Assembly (NCBI GenBank): GCA_018678395.1
Contig: JAHHMJ010000568.1
Location: forward strand, 1-13,011
Direction: 5' to 3'
Length of the DNA stretch: 13,011 nucleotides
Origin: Gemmatimonadota bacterium
GTDB taxonomy: Bacteria; Gemmatimonadota; Gemmatimonadetes; Longimicrobiales; Gaopeijiaceae
Below the pieces are notes generated by a model. It was given only the letters and a program-made list of their open reading frames with translations. It did not search any database and was not told where the DNA came from. Below, piece after piece: positions 5,973-13,011 of this stretch (position 1 is its first letter; every line of letters starts with the position of its first letter). Both the position numbers and the translations under genes were made by a program.

Positions 5973-6809
5973 ATGAATCCACGAACGGCCCTACCCGACG
6001 CCCTGGATCCGGTCGTCGCGATCTGTCGCGATGCTGCGGCCGCCATCCTCGATGTGTACGACGGCTCGGAGCCCGCCGCCGTCGACTGGAAAGCCGATCG
6101 CTCGCCGGTGACGAACGCCGACCGCGCGGCCCACGGAGTGCTCAGCGCGGGCCTGCGCTCTCTGGGACCCGACGTGCCGGTGCTCTCCGAAGAGGGAACC
6201 GAAGCCGAGTGGGACGCGGCCGCCCGGGCTTCGGTCTTCTGGCTGGTCGATCCGCTCGACGGCACGAAGGAGTTCCTGAAGCGCACCGGGGATTTCACCG
6301 TCAACGTCGCGCGGGTCGAGGCCGGTCGGCCCGTACTCGGAGTGGTGCTCCAACCGGTGACCGGGCAGATCTGGGCCGCCGTTGCCGGCTCGCACCAGCG
6401 CGGTGCCTGGCGGCTCGATCCGGATGGGAGTGTCCGCTCGCTCGCGACCCGCGTGCCCCCTGCGTCGCCGCTTCGGCTCGCGGCGAGCAGAGACCACGCC
6501 GGTCCCCTGGTCGAGGCCATCGATCGCGATCACCCCGACACGGTGACCCTCACGCGGGCCGGCTCGTCGCTGAAGTTCTGCCGCGTGGCAGAGGGGGCCG
6601 CCGACCTCTACATCAGAGACGGCCGCACGATGGAGTGGGATACGGCCGCCGCCGACTGTATCGTGGAAGCCGCGGGCGGCCGCGTATGCTCGTTCGCAGG
6701 CGACCCGCTCCGTTACGGTCGGGCGCCGTATGCCAACCCCTCCTTCGTCGCGGTCGGAGATCGCTCCCTGAACTGGCGACGATTCATCTCCTCCACTTCG
6801 GACGGATGA
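5973..6809 (+). CDS. cysQ: 3'(2'),5'-bisphosphate nucleotidase CysQ
   Basis: A 278-residue cytosolic Mg2+-dependent phosphatase of the inositol monophosphatase-like family. It converts PAP (3'-phosphoadenosine 5'-phosphate), the by-product of PAPS use, to AMP and phosphate, and can also draw down PAPS. Visible motifs are KADRSPVTNADRAAH (40-54), the metal-binding SEEG (72-75), the signature DPLDGTKEF (93-101), an active-site GSSLKFCRVAEGAADLY segment (197-213) and WDTAAAD (222-228). The length is close to family members. The ATG at 5973 places the first conserved helix about 13 residues in, as usual. AGGA at 5967-5970 is only 2 nt from it, closer than normal; a GTG at 5901 would add 24 residues of unlikely sequence. 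The stop overlaps the cysD start as ATGA, so the two are co-translated. Confidence 0.93.
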   Translation: MNPRTALPDALDPVVAICRDAAAAILDVYDGSEPAAVDWKADRSPVTNADRAAHGVLSAGLRSLGPDVPVLSEEGTEAEWDAAARASVFWLVDPLDGTKEFLKRTGDFTVNVARVEAGRPVLGVVLQPVTGQIWAAVAGSHQRGAWRLDPDGSVRSLATRVPPASPLRLAASRDHAGPLVEAIDRDHPDTVTLTRAGSSLKFCRVAEGAADLYIRDGRTMEWDTAAADCIVEAAGGRVCSFAGDPLRYGRAPYANPSFVAVGDRSLNWRRFISSTSDG

Positions 6810-7711
6810 CCCACACCATCCCCGCGCATCTCCGCCGCCTCGAGAACGAGGCCATTCACGTACTCCGTGAGGTGGCGGCCCAGTTCGATCGCCCGCACCT
6901 GCTGTTCTCGGGCGGGAAGGACTCGATCGTGATGGCCTGGCTGGCGAAACGTGCCTTCCACCCGTCGCCCATCCCCTTCCCGCTCCTGCACATCGACACC
7001 GGGCACAACTTCCCCGAGACGATTCGTTTTCGCGACGAGTACGTCGAGCGCCTGGGGGCTCGGCTCGAGGTCCGCTACGTGCAGGACTCGATCGACGCCG
7101 GGCGCGTGACCGAAGAGGTCGGCCCCCGCGCGAGCCGGAACGCCCTGCAGACGGTCACGCTTCTGGACGCGCTCAGGGAGCTGCGCGCCGACTGCGCCAT
7201 GGGCGGCGCGCGCAGGGACGAAGAGAAGGCGCGCGCGAAGGAGCGCTTCTTCTCGCATCGGGACGCGTTCGGGCAGTGGGACCCCCGCAACCAGCGCCCC
7301 GAGCTCTGGAACCTCTACAACGGCCGCATGAATCCGGGCGAACACTTTCGCGTGTTCCCGCTCTCGAACTGGACCGAGCTCGACGTGTGGCACTACATCG
7401 CCGCGCGCGAGATCCCCTACCCGTCGCTGTACCTGTCGCACGAGCGTCCGGTCTTCGAGCGGGACGGCGTCTGGCTCGCGAAGACCGACTTCATCGAGCT
7501 CGACGTGGGCGAATCGATCGAAACCCGCCGCGTGCGCTTCCGCACGATCGGGGACGCCACCTGCACCGGTGCGACGCTGTCGGAGGCGGCCACCCTTCAG
7601 GACGTCATCGACGAGACCTCGGCGACCCGCACCACGGAACGAGGTGGGCGCAGCGACGACAAACGGTCCGAATCGGCCATGGAAGACCGCAAGCGGCAGG
7701 GGTACTTCTGA
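6806..7711 (+). CDS. cysD: Sulfate adenylyltransferase subunit 2 (ATP sulfurylase small subunit)
   Basis: A 301-residue cytosolic enzyme subunit that transfers AMP from ATP to sulfate, giving adenosine 5'-phosphosulfate (APS) and pyrophosphate. The reaction is driven by GTP hydrolysis in its partner CysN. It belongs to the PAPS reductase/N-type ATP pyrophosphatase fold: the PP-loop SGGKDS is at 35-40, followed by PLLHIDTGHNFPE (59-71), GGARRDEEKAR (133-143), PLSNWTELDVWHYI (185-198) and the conserved C-terminus SAMEDRKRQGYF. It is full length for the family. The ATG lies in an ATGA overlap with cysQ, and the TGA shares its last base with the ATG of cysNC, so all three genes are one translationally coupled unit. 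Confidence 0.96.
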   Translation: MTHTIPAHLRRLENEAIHVLREVAAQFDRPHLLFSGGKDSIVMAWLAKRAFHPSPIPFPLLHIDTGHNFPETIRFRDEYVERLGARLEVRYVQDSIDAGRVTEEVGPRASRNALQTVTLLDALRELRADCAMGGARRDEEKARAKERFFSHRDAFGQWDPRNQRPELWNLYNGRMNPGEHFRVFPLSNWTELDVWHYIAAREIPYPSLYLSHERPVFERDGVWLAKTDFIELDVGESIETRRVRFRTIGDATCTGATLSEAATLQDVIDETSATRTTERGGRSDDKRSESAMEDRKRQGYF

Positions 7712-9630
7712 TGAGCTCCGCCAAGGGCGCACTCCACGGATCCGCCGATCTCCTGCGCGTGTCGACGGCAGGCAGCGTCGACGACGGCAAGAGCACGCTG
7801 ATCGGCCGACTCCTCTACGACACTCGATCGATCTTCCAGGACCAGCTCGAGCAGATCGAGGGCGCCAGCCGACGGCTCGGAGAGGACTCCGTGAACCTCG
7901 CCCTGCTGACCGACGGACTGCGGGCGGAGCGAGAGCAGAAGATCACGATCGACGTCGCCTACCGGTATTTCGCGACGCCGCGGCGCACGTTCATTCTCGC
8001 GGACACACCCGGGCACGTGCAGTACACCCGCAACATGGTGACCGGCGCATCGACCGCGGACCTGGCGATCGTTCTCATCGACGCCCGCAAGGGTGTGTTG
8101 ACCCAGTCGCGACGGCACGCCTTCATCACGTCGCTCCTCGGCATCCCGCACATCATCGTCGCCGTGAACAAGATGGACCTGGTGGACTGGTCCGAGGCCG
8201 TCTTCGACGACATCCGGGACGACTTCATGAGGTTCGCGGAGCGCCTGACCGTCCAGGACATCACCTTCGTGCCGATGTCGGCGCTGCTCGGCGACAACGT
8301 CGTGCACCGCTCCGAGAACATGCCGTGGTACGGGGGCGGATCGCTTCTCCACATGCTGGAGGCGGTCAGTCCGGGTGGACGGCACAACACCATCGACTTC
8401 CGGTTCCCGGTCCAGGGCGTGATCCGGCCCCATCAGAACTTCCGCGGGGTCGCCGGCAGCGTCGCCTCGGGGCGGATCCGCCCGGGTGACGACGTGATCG
8501 TGCTTCCGTCGGGCCTGGAGACCCGCATCCGATCGGTCGAGACACCCGACGGCCCAGCCGACGAGGCCCGGACCGGCGAGGCGATCGTCCTGACGGTCGA
8601 GGACGACGTCGACATCTCCCGCGGAGACATGCTGGTACGCCCGCGCAACCTGCCGGAAGTCTCCGACACGTTCGAAGCCTACGTCTGCTGGATGCACGAC
8701 GAGCCGATGCAGCTGCACAAGCGCTATCTGGTTCAGCAGACGACGCGACGCGTCCCCGCCTTCGTGCGGGCGCTGGAGTACCGCTTCGACGTCGACACGC
8801 TGCATCGCGAAGACGCCGACGCACTCGGGCTCAACGAGATCGGTCGAGTCGTGGTCGACGCGACGCAACCGCTCTTCTTCGACTCCTACCGCGTCAACAT
8901 CCAGACCGGCTCGTTCGTGCTCATCGATCCGGACTCGAACGCGACCGTCGGCGCCGGGATGATCCGGGGCCCCGAGACCAGCATCGAAGAGACGCTGGGA
9001 CCCGAGTCCGAGACCGCGGAAGCCGGGGGTCGTCCCGTGTCGCCCAACGTCACCATGGAGCGACCGGCGACGACGCGGGCGGAGCGGGAAGCCCGCAACG
9101 GCCACGCCTCGGGTGTGATCTGGCTCACCGGTCGTCCGGGCGCGGGCAAGTCGACCATCGCCAAGGCGCTCGAGCGCCGCCTCTACGACGAGGGGGCGCA
9201 GACGATGTTGCTCGACGGAGACGTTCTGCGACACGGCCTGTGTGGCGATCTCGCGTTCTCGGCCGAGGACCGGCGGGAGAACATCCGACGGGCCGGCGAA
9301 GTCGCGCGTCTCTTCGCCGAGAACGGACAGATCGTGGTGGCGGCCTTCGTCTCGCCCTACCGGAGGGACCGCGACCGCATCCGGGACCTCGTGGGCCCGG
9401 AGCGATTCGTCGAGGTCGAGGTCACGGCACCCGAAGACGTCCTGCTCGAGAGGGATCCCAAGGGCCTCTACGCACGCTTCGCCCGGGGTGAGATCACGGG
9501 TCTCACCGGGATGGACGCACCCTACGAATCCCCCGGCACCGACGCGCTGATCGTCGACACGGCCGTCACCCCGGTCGAGGTCGCAGTGGATCGCATCCTC
9601 ACGGCATGGCGGGCGAGCGTCGGGCCCTGA
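7711..9630 (+). CDS. cysNC: Bifunctional sulfate adenylyltransferase subunit 1 / adenylylsulfate kinase (CysN-CysC fusion)
   Basis: A 639-residue fusion. The N-terminal CysN half (about 1-425) is the GTPase that powers ATP sulfurylase, with G1 loop GSVDDGKST (21-29), G3 DTPGH (98-102) and G4 NKMD (153-156), followed by EF-Tu-like beta-barrel domains. The C-terminal CysC half (about 463-639) is APS kinase, which makes PAPS. It has Walker A GRPGAGKST (474-482), DGDVLRHGL (502-510), RRENIRR (521-527), the FVSPYRRDRD region (546-555) with the conserved Ser548, and DPKGLYARF (582-590) with the TGMDAPYE motif. The linker, about 426-462, is Glu/Thr/Arg-rich and looks flexible. All nucleotide-binding motifs are intact in both halves, so both activities are expected. 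The architecture is that of NodQ/CysNC proteins. The start (TGATG overlap with cysD) is fixed by the operon layout and the N-terminal CysN sequence. With CysD it converts sulfate to PAPS. Confidence 0.96.
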   Translation: MSSAKGALHGSADLLRVSTAGSVDDGKSTLIGRLLYDTRSIFQDQLEQIEGASRRLGEDSVNLALLTDGLRAEREQKITIDVAYRYFATPRRTFILADTPGHVQYTRNMVTGASTADLAIVLIDARKGVLTQSRRHAFITSLLGIPHIIVAVNKMDLVDWSEAVFDDIRDDFMRFAERLTVQDITFVPMSALLGDNVVHRSENMPWYGGGSLLHMLEAVSPGGRHNTIDFRFPVQGVIRPHQNFRGVAGSVASGRIRPGDDVIVLPSGLETRIRSVETPDGPADEARTGEAIVLTVEDDVDISRGDMLVRPRNLPEVSDTFEAYVCWMHDEPMQLHKRYLVQQTTRRVPAFVRALEYRFDVDTLHREDADALGLNEIGRVVVDATQPLFFDSYRVNIQTGSFVLIDPDSNATVGAGMIRGPETSIEETLGPESETAEAGGRPVSPNVTMERPATTRAEREARNGHASGVIWLTGRPGAGKSTIAKALERRLYDEGAQTMLLDGDVLRHGLCGDLAFSAEDRRENIRRAGEVARLFAENGQIVVAAFVSPYRRDRDRIRDLVGPERFVEVEVTAPEDVLLERDPKGLYARFARGEITGLTGMDAPYESPGTDALIVDTAVTPVEVAVDRILTAWRASVGP

Positions 9631-9709
9631 AGTCCTGCGCCGAACCACGGGCGACCCCTTGCTCCCGATCGACGATGACGCCTGATTCCTAGCCGTCCCT
9701 TCGATCCTC

Positions 9710-9723
9710 CTCTCCAGGGAGAG
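9710..9723 (+). promoter_or_regulatory. Shine-Dalgarno of the dehydrogenase gene inside a small inverted repeat
   Basis: The ribosome site AGGGAGAG (9716-9723) lies 5 nt before the GTG at 9729 and supports that start. It overlaps a perfect inverted repeat, CTCTCC at 9710-9715 with GGAGAG at 9718-9723, which can fold as a 5-bp stem with a CAGG loop; a further CCTCC lies just upstream. Folding would hide the ribosome site. The pairing is seen; any translational control is inference. Confidence 0.4.
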
Positions 9724-9728
9724 CCCAG

Positions 9729-10865
9729 GTGCAGATCGTCGTTCTCGGCGCCGGCCGTGTCGGTGGCGCTATCGTCCGTGATCTTTCCGAAGAGGCCGAG
9801 TTCTCGGTCGCCGTCGCCGACCTCGATCCCCTCGCGACCGATCGACTGTCCGGCCTGGACGTCGAGGTTCGCCTCCACGACCTGTCGCATCCCTCGGGAG
9901 TCGCGGAGTCGATCAAGGACGCCGACGTGGTCGTGGGCTGCGTCCCGGGCTTCATGGGCTACCGCACCGTCGAGGTCGCGCTCGGCGAGGGAAAGCCCGT
10001 CGTCGACATCTCCCGGTTCGAGGAGAACGCGTTCGACCTGGACGCTCTCGCGCGCGAAGCCGGTGTCCCCTGCCTCGTCGACTGTGGCCTCGCTCCGGGC
10101 CTCTCGAATCTCATTCTCGGGCACATGGAGAGCGCACTGGACGAGACCACCTCGTTCAAGGCGCTGACCGGGGGCCTGCCCGTCGAGCGAGACTGGCCGT
10201 GGGAGTACAAGGCGCCGTTCTCACCGCGGGACGTCATTCAGGAGTACGTCCGTCCCGCGCGCATGCGGCGGAACGGACAGGACCTCACCCTGCCCGCGCT
10301 CTCCGAAGTCGAGCTCGTCCACTTCCCCGGCCTGGGCACACTGGAGGCCTTCAACACCGGCGGACTCCGGACGCTGCTCGAAACCAGCACAACGCCCGAC
10401 CTGGTCGAAAAGACCATCCGATATCCGGGCCACGCAGACCGCATGCGCATCTTCCGCGAGGCCGGGTTCTTCTCGGACCGGGAGATCCTCGCGCCTTCCG
10501 GCACCGTCAAGCCACGGGACGTGACCGAGACCCTGCTGTTCGACGCCTGGCAGTTCGACGAGGGCGAGCCGGACCTGACGGTCGGACGGTTCACGATCGA
10601 GGGGGTCCAGGACGGGGCACGGGTCCGCCACACCTACGATCTGCTGGACTACTACAACCCCGACACCGAGACCTCGTCGATGGCTCGGACCACCGGCTAC
10701 ACCTGCGCGGCGATGGTCCGCCTGGTCGCCGGCGGTGCGTGGACGGAGCCCGGTGTGGCCCCCGCCGAGGTGGTGGGTCGGAACGCCGACTGCTTCGAGT
10801 TCGTGATGAAGCATCTCGGGGAGCGGGGCGTCCATCTCTTCCACCGCGTCGAGACGCTCGACTGA
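9729..10865 (+). CDS. Saccharopine dehydrogenase-family oxidoreductase (lysine 6-dehydrogenase-like)
   Basis: A 378-residue cytosolic NAD(P)-dependent oxidoreductase. The N-terminal Rossmann fold has VVLGAGRVGGAIVRDL (4-19, GxGxxG type), and Asp31 at the end of the second strand suggests NAD over NADP. DADVVVGCVPGFMGY (64-78) and VDCGLAPGLSNLI (117-129) are typical of the saccharopine/lysine dehydrogenase family. The C-terminal part carries KAPFSPRDVIQEYVRPAR (161-178), FPGLGTLEAFNTGGLRTL (199-216) and TIRYPGHADRMR (229-240), as in lysine 6-dehydrogenase and saccharopine reductase relatives. The size fits lysine 6-dehydrogenase, which oxidises lysine to a cyclic imine; carboxynorspermidine or saccharopine dehydrogenase activity cannot be excluded. 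The start is a GTG with a good Shine-Dalgarno. It lies 98 bp after cysNC with no terminator that I can see, so read-through is possible. No other lysine gene is in the window. Confidence 0.85.
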   Translation: MQIVVLGAGRVGGAIVRDLSEEAEFSVAVADLDPLATDRLSGLDVEVRLHDLSHPSGVAESIKDADVVVGCVPGFMGYRTVEVALGEGKPVVDISRFEENAFDLDALAREAGVPCLVDCGLAPGLSNLILGHMESALDETTSFKALTGGLPVERDWPWEYKAPFSPRDVIQEYVRPARMRRNGQDLTLPALSEVELVHFPGLGTLEAFNTGGLRTLLETSTTPDLVEKTIRYPGHADRMRIFREAGFFSDREILAPSGTVKPRDVTETLLFDAWQFDEGEPDLTVGRFTIEGVQDGARVRHTYDLLDYYNPDTETSSMARTTGYTCAAMVRLVAGGAWTEPGVAPAEVVGRNADCFEFVMKHLGERGVHLFHRVETLD

Positions 10866-10908
10866 CGAGACCCGCGAGCGCGGCTCGGCCGTCGGCGGCA
10901 CCGGCCGC

Positions 10909-10939
10909 GGGCGCCTTGCCGTGTGACGACGCGGCGCCC
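10909..10939 (+). terminator. GC-rich hairpin after the dehydrogenase gene (weak terminator candidate)
   Basis: GGGCGCC (10909-10915) and GGCGCCC (10933-10939) are perfect complements around a 17-nt loop, 44 nt after the stop of the dehydrogenase gene. A second 6-bp repeat of CGGCCG lies just upstream (10886-10891 and 10902-10907). No T run follows. The position between two same-strand genes that may be separate transcription units is the main support; stems like this are expected by chance in such GC-rich DNA. Confidence 0.22.
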
Positions 10940-11002
10940 ACTCTGGCTCATTCGACGCCCATGCTCCGATGCCGGGCGCCGTGCATTTTCGGAGGGTCGT
11001 CC

Positions 11003-13011
11003 ATGAAGAAGTTCGCTCTCGCGCTGCTCGTTCTCGCCGCCTGCGCCCCGCAGGACCCCGCCATGGACTCCGAAGGCGGCGATGTGGCTGCGTGGGAGTC
11101 GCGAGCCGAGCGCGTCGAGATCATCCGGGACGACTGGGGGATTCCTCACATCTACGCGCCCACCGACGCCGACGCCGTCTTCGGCATGGTGTACGCCCAG
11201 GCCGAGGACGACTACCCGAGGGTCGAGCGCAACTACCTCTTCGCCCTTGGCCGCCTCGCCCAGAAGAACGGAGAAGAGGACATCTGGGACGACCTCCGCA
11301 TGCGCCTCTTCGTCGACGAAGACGATCTGCGCGAGCGGTATGCGTCCAGTCCCGAGTGGCTGCGCGAGCTCATGGACGGATGGGCCGACGGCCTGAACTA
11401 CTATCTGGCCACCCACCCGGACGACGGGTCTCGGACGATCCAGCGCTACGACCCGTGGATGGCCCTCTCCTTCACCGAAGGGAGCATCGGTGGCGACATC
11501 GAGCGCATCTCCACCCGCGGGCTCGAGGCTTTCTACGGAGCCGATCAGCCCGCCGAGGTGATGGGCGCCCTGGACGCCGACACCGACGGTACGCCCGCCC
11601 CGCTCTCGGCCAACGTCATCCCCGAGCCCACCGGCTCGAACGGCATCGCCGTCGCTCCGCAAAACACGGTCAACGGGAACGCACTCCTGCTCATCAATCC
11701 CCACACCTCGCACTATTTCCGCGCCGAGGTGCACATGGTCAGCGACGAGGGACTGAACGCCTACGGCGCCGTGACCTGGGGTCAGTTCTTCATCTACCAG
11801 GGGTTCAACGAGACGGCCGGCTGGATGCACACGTCGACCGGCGCCGACGCCATCGACGAATTCGCCTACGAGGTGATTGAGCGCGACGACGGCGTCTACT
11901 ACGTGTACGGCGACGAGGAGCGCCGCATGGAACAGCGCGACATCACGGTCCCGTACCGCGACGGCACCGGGCTCTCGGAGCGGACCTTCTCGGTCTACTA
12001 CTCGCACGAGGGGCCGATCGTGCGGAGCGAGGGCGGCGACTGGGTCGCGGTCAAGCTGATGTTCGAGCCGGTCGACGCACTCATGCAGTCGTACGGTCGG
12101 ACGAAGGCCGCCAACTACGACGAGTACAAGGAGGTCATGCAGCTGCACACCAACTCGTCGAACAACACGATCTTCGCCGACGCCGAGGGCAACATCGCCT
12201 ACTTCCACGCCAACTACGTGCCGATCCGGGACACCGGCTACGACTGGACCGAGCCGGTGGACGGCAACGAGCCCGCGACGGCCTGGCAGGGACTGCACTC
12301 GGTCGACGACAGCCCGCTCGTGGTCAATCCGGCGAGCGGCTGGGTGATGTGCACGAACAACTGGCCCTACTCGGCCGCGGGTGTCGACGACCCGGCCACG
12401 CCTCGCGCCGCCGACTTCCCCGCCTACATGGACCGCTACGGCGAGAACGCCCGCGGGATCCACGCGATCGAGGTGCTCGACGGAAAGACGGACTTCACCG
12501 TGCAGGGGCTGATCGACGCCGCCTACGACTCGTGGCTGCCCGTCTTCGCCGACATGATTCCCGAACTCGTGGCGGCCTACGACGCGAACCCACAGGCGCC
12601 GGAAGCCGCGGCCGTGGCCGAGCAGGTCGCGATGCTACGGGACTGGGACCACCGCTTCGGGGTGGAGTCGGTGGAGACGGCGGTCGCGATCTACTGGGCC
12701 ACCGAGTTGCGGGGCATGACGAGAGGCCAGGACGCGACCGACGCCGATCGGCTGACGGCGCTGGCAGCCGCCTCGGCGACGCTGACGGAGGACTTCGGCG
12801 ACTGGCGTACCCCGTGGGGCGAGATCAACCGATTCCAGCGGCTCACCAACGCCATCGTACCGACCTTCGACGACGACGCGCCGAGCCTCCCGGTGGGATT
12901 CACGTCGGCGACCTGGGGATCGCTGGCCGCATACGGACAGCGAGTCGCCAGCACGACCCGCCGCATCTACGGAACCCGGGGCAACAGCTTCGTGGCCGTC
13001 GTGGAGTTCGG
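11003..13011 (+). CDS. Penicillin acylase family lipoprotein (AHL/aculeacin acylase-like; 3' end outside window)
   Basis: An Ntn hydrolase that would cleave an amide bond; relatives act on acyl-homoserine lactones, penicillins, cyclic lipopeptides or other N-acyl compounds. About 669 residues are visible and the C-terminus is cut by the window edge. The start has GGAGG at 10991-10995, 7 nt upstream. The N-terminus MKKFALALLVLAAC is a lipoprotein signal with Cys14 as the lipidation site, so the enzyme should be anchored in the cell envelope. The alpha-chain part shows IRDDWGIPHIYA and YAQAEDDYPRVERNYLFALG. The nucleophile candidate is Ser212 in TGSNGIAV, the usual Gly-Ser-Asn autoprocessing site. 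His234 falls at beta-chain position 23, where PvdQ and cephalosporin acylases have His and penicillin G acylase has Gln. Asn452 (TNNWP) falls at beta position 241, the oxyanion Asn of penicillin G acylase. SHEGPIV and DAEGNIAYFHANY are also family features. The substrate cannot be read from the sequence. Confidence 0.93.
   Translation, partial: MKKFALALLVLAACAPQDPAMDSEGGDVAAWESRAERVEIIRDDWGIPHIYAPTDADAVFGMVYAQAEDDYPRVERNYLFALGRLAQKNGEEDIWDDLRMRLFVDEDDLRERYASSPEWLRELMDGWADGLNYYLATHPDDGSRTIQRYDPWMALSFTEGSIGGDIERISTRGLEAFYGADQPAEVMGALDADTDGTPAPLSANVIPEPTGSNGIAVAPQNTVNGNALLLINPHTSHYFRAEVHMVSDEGLNAYGAVTWGQFFIYQGFNETAGWMHTSTGADAIDEFAYEVIERDDGVYYVYGDEERRMEQRDITVPYRDGTGLSERTFSVYYSHEGPIVRSEGGDWVAVKLMFEPVDALMQSYGRTKAANYDEYKEVMQLHTNSSNNTIFADAEGNIAYFHANYVPIRDTGYDWTEPVDGNEPATAWQGLHSVDDSPLVVNPASGWVMCTNNWPYSAAGVDDPATPRAADFPAYMDRYGENARGIHAIEVLDGKTDFTVQGLIDAAYDSWLPVFADMIPELVAAYDANPQAPEAAAVAEQVAMLRDWDHRFGVESVETAVAIYWATELRGMTRGQDATDADRLTALAAASATLTEDFGDWRTPWGEINRFQRLTNAIVPTFDDDAPSLPVGFTSATWGSLAAYGQRVASTTRRIYGTRGNSFVAVVEF

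Noticed and set aside
7597..9648. 683-codon minus-strand open frame opposite cysNC
   Set aside because: It lies fully antisense to a well-conserved enzyme, with low-complexity Val/Asp/Arg/His composition and no ribosome site or motif.
10866..11002. Search for a small gene or RNA in the gap before the acylase
   Set aside because: I found no open frame with a ribosome site and no RNA-like structure beyond two short GC-rich inverted repeats.
10697..12463. 588-codon minus-strand open frame across the dehydrogenase end and the acylase
   Set aside because: It spans two real genes and the gap between them on the other strand, and its sequence resembles no family; a shadow frame.

Overview
The window is GC-rich, densely coding bacterial chromosome with several exported proteins and lipoproteins and no tRNA, rRNA, CRISPR array, transposase or phage gene that I could see. 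The gene content fits a free-living Gram-negative-type bacterium, most plausibly Gemmatimonadota or a related high-GC lineage. It includes a choice-of-anchor B beta-propeller protein, a DUF4412 exported protein, a lipoprotein of the penicillin acylase family and a fused CysNC. The phylum assignment is an inference from this style of gene content, not from a marker gene.

Left part, minus strand (1-4886). Transcription runs leftward through a small DUF2007-type protein (4659-4886), a large secreted protein with FG-GAP repeats followed by a choice-of-anchor B domain (2165-4552), a YncE/YVTN-type exported beta-propeller (938-2038), and a VCBS/FG-GAP lipoprotein that runs off the left edge (1-941). 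The last two overlap by ATGA and are probably translationally coupled. Three exported beta-propeller proteins therefore lie in a row. A perfect 10-bp inverted repeat lies in the leader between the choice-of-anchor B and YncE-like genes, and an 8-bp inverted repeat lies just upstream of the choice-of-anchor B start.

Middle part, plus strand (4998-9630). A divergently transcribed, methionine-rich DUF4412 exported protein is followed by a tight sulfate-activation operon: cysQ (PAP phosphatase), cysD (ATP sulfurylase small subunit) and a fused cysNC (ATP sulfurylase GTPase subunit plus APS kinase). The three sulfur genes overlap by 1-4 bases. Together they make PAPS from sulfate and remove the PAP by-product. 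No PAPS or sulfite reductase is in the window, so PAPS may serve sulfation as well as, or instead of, assimilation.

Right part, plus strand (9729-13011). A GTG-started saccharopine/lysine dehydrogenase-family oxidoreductase is followed by a lipoprotein of the penicillin acylase (Ntn hydrolase) family. The acylase is cut by the right edge, but its candidate catalytic Ser, His and Asn are all present.

The most interesting material is the propeller cluster. The choice-of-anchor B protein reads as two tandem seven-repeat propellers. In the second, four consecutive blades carry a His at the same blade position, which resembles a metal site. The neighbouring YncE-like protein has a Met/His-rich insertion resembling copper-binding loops.
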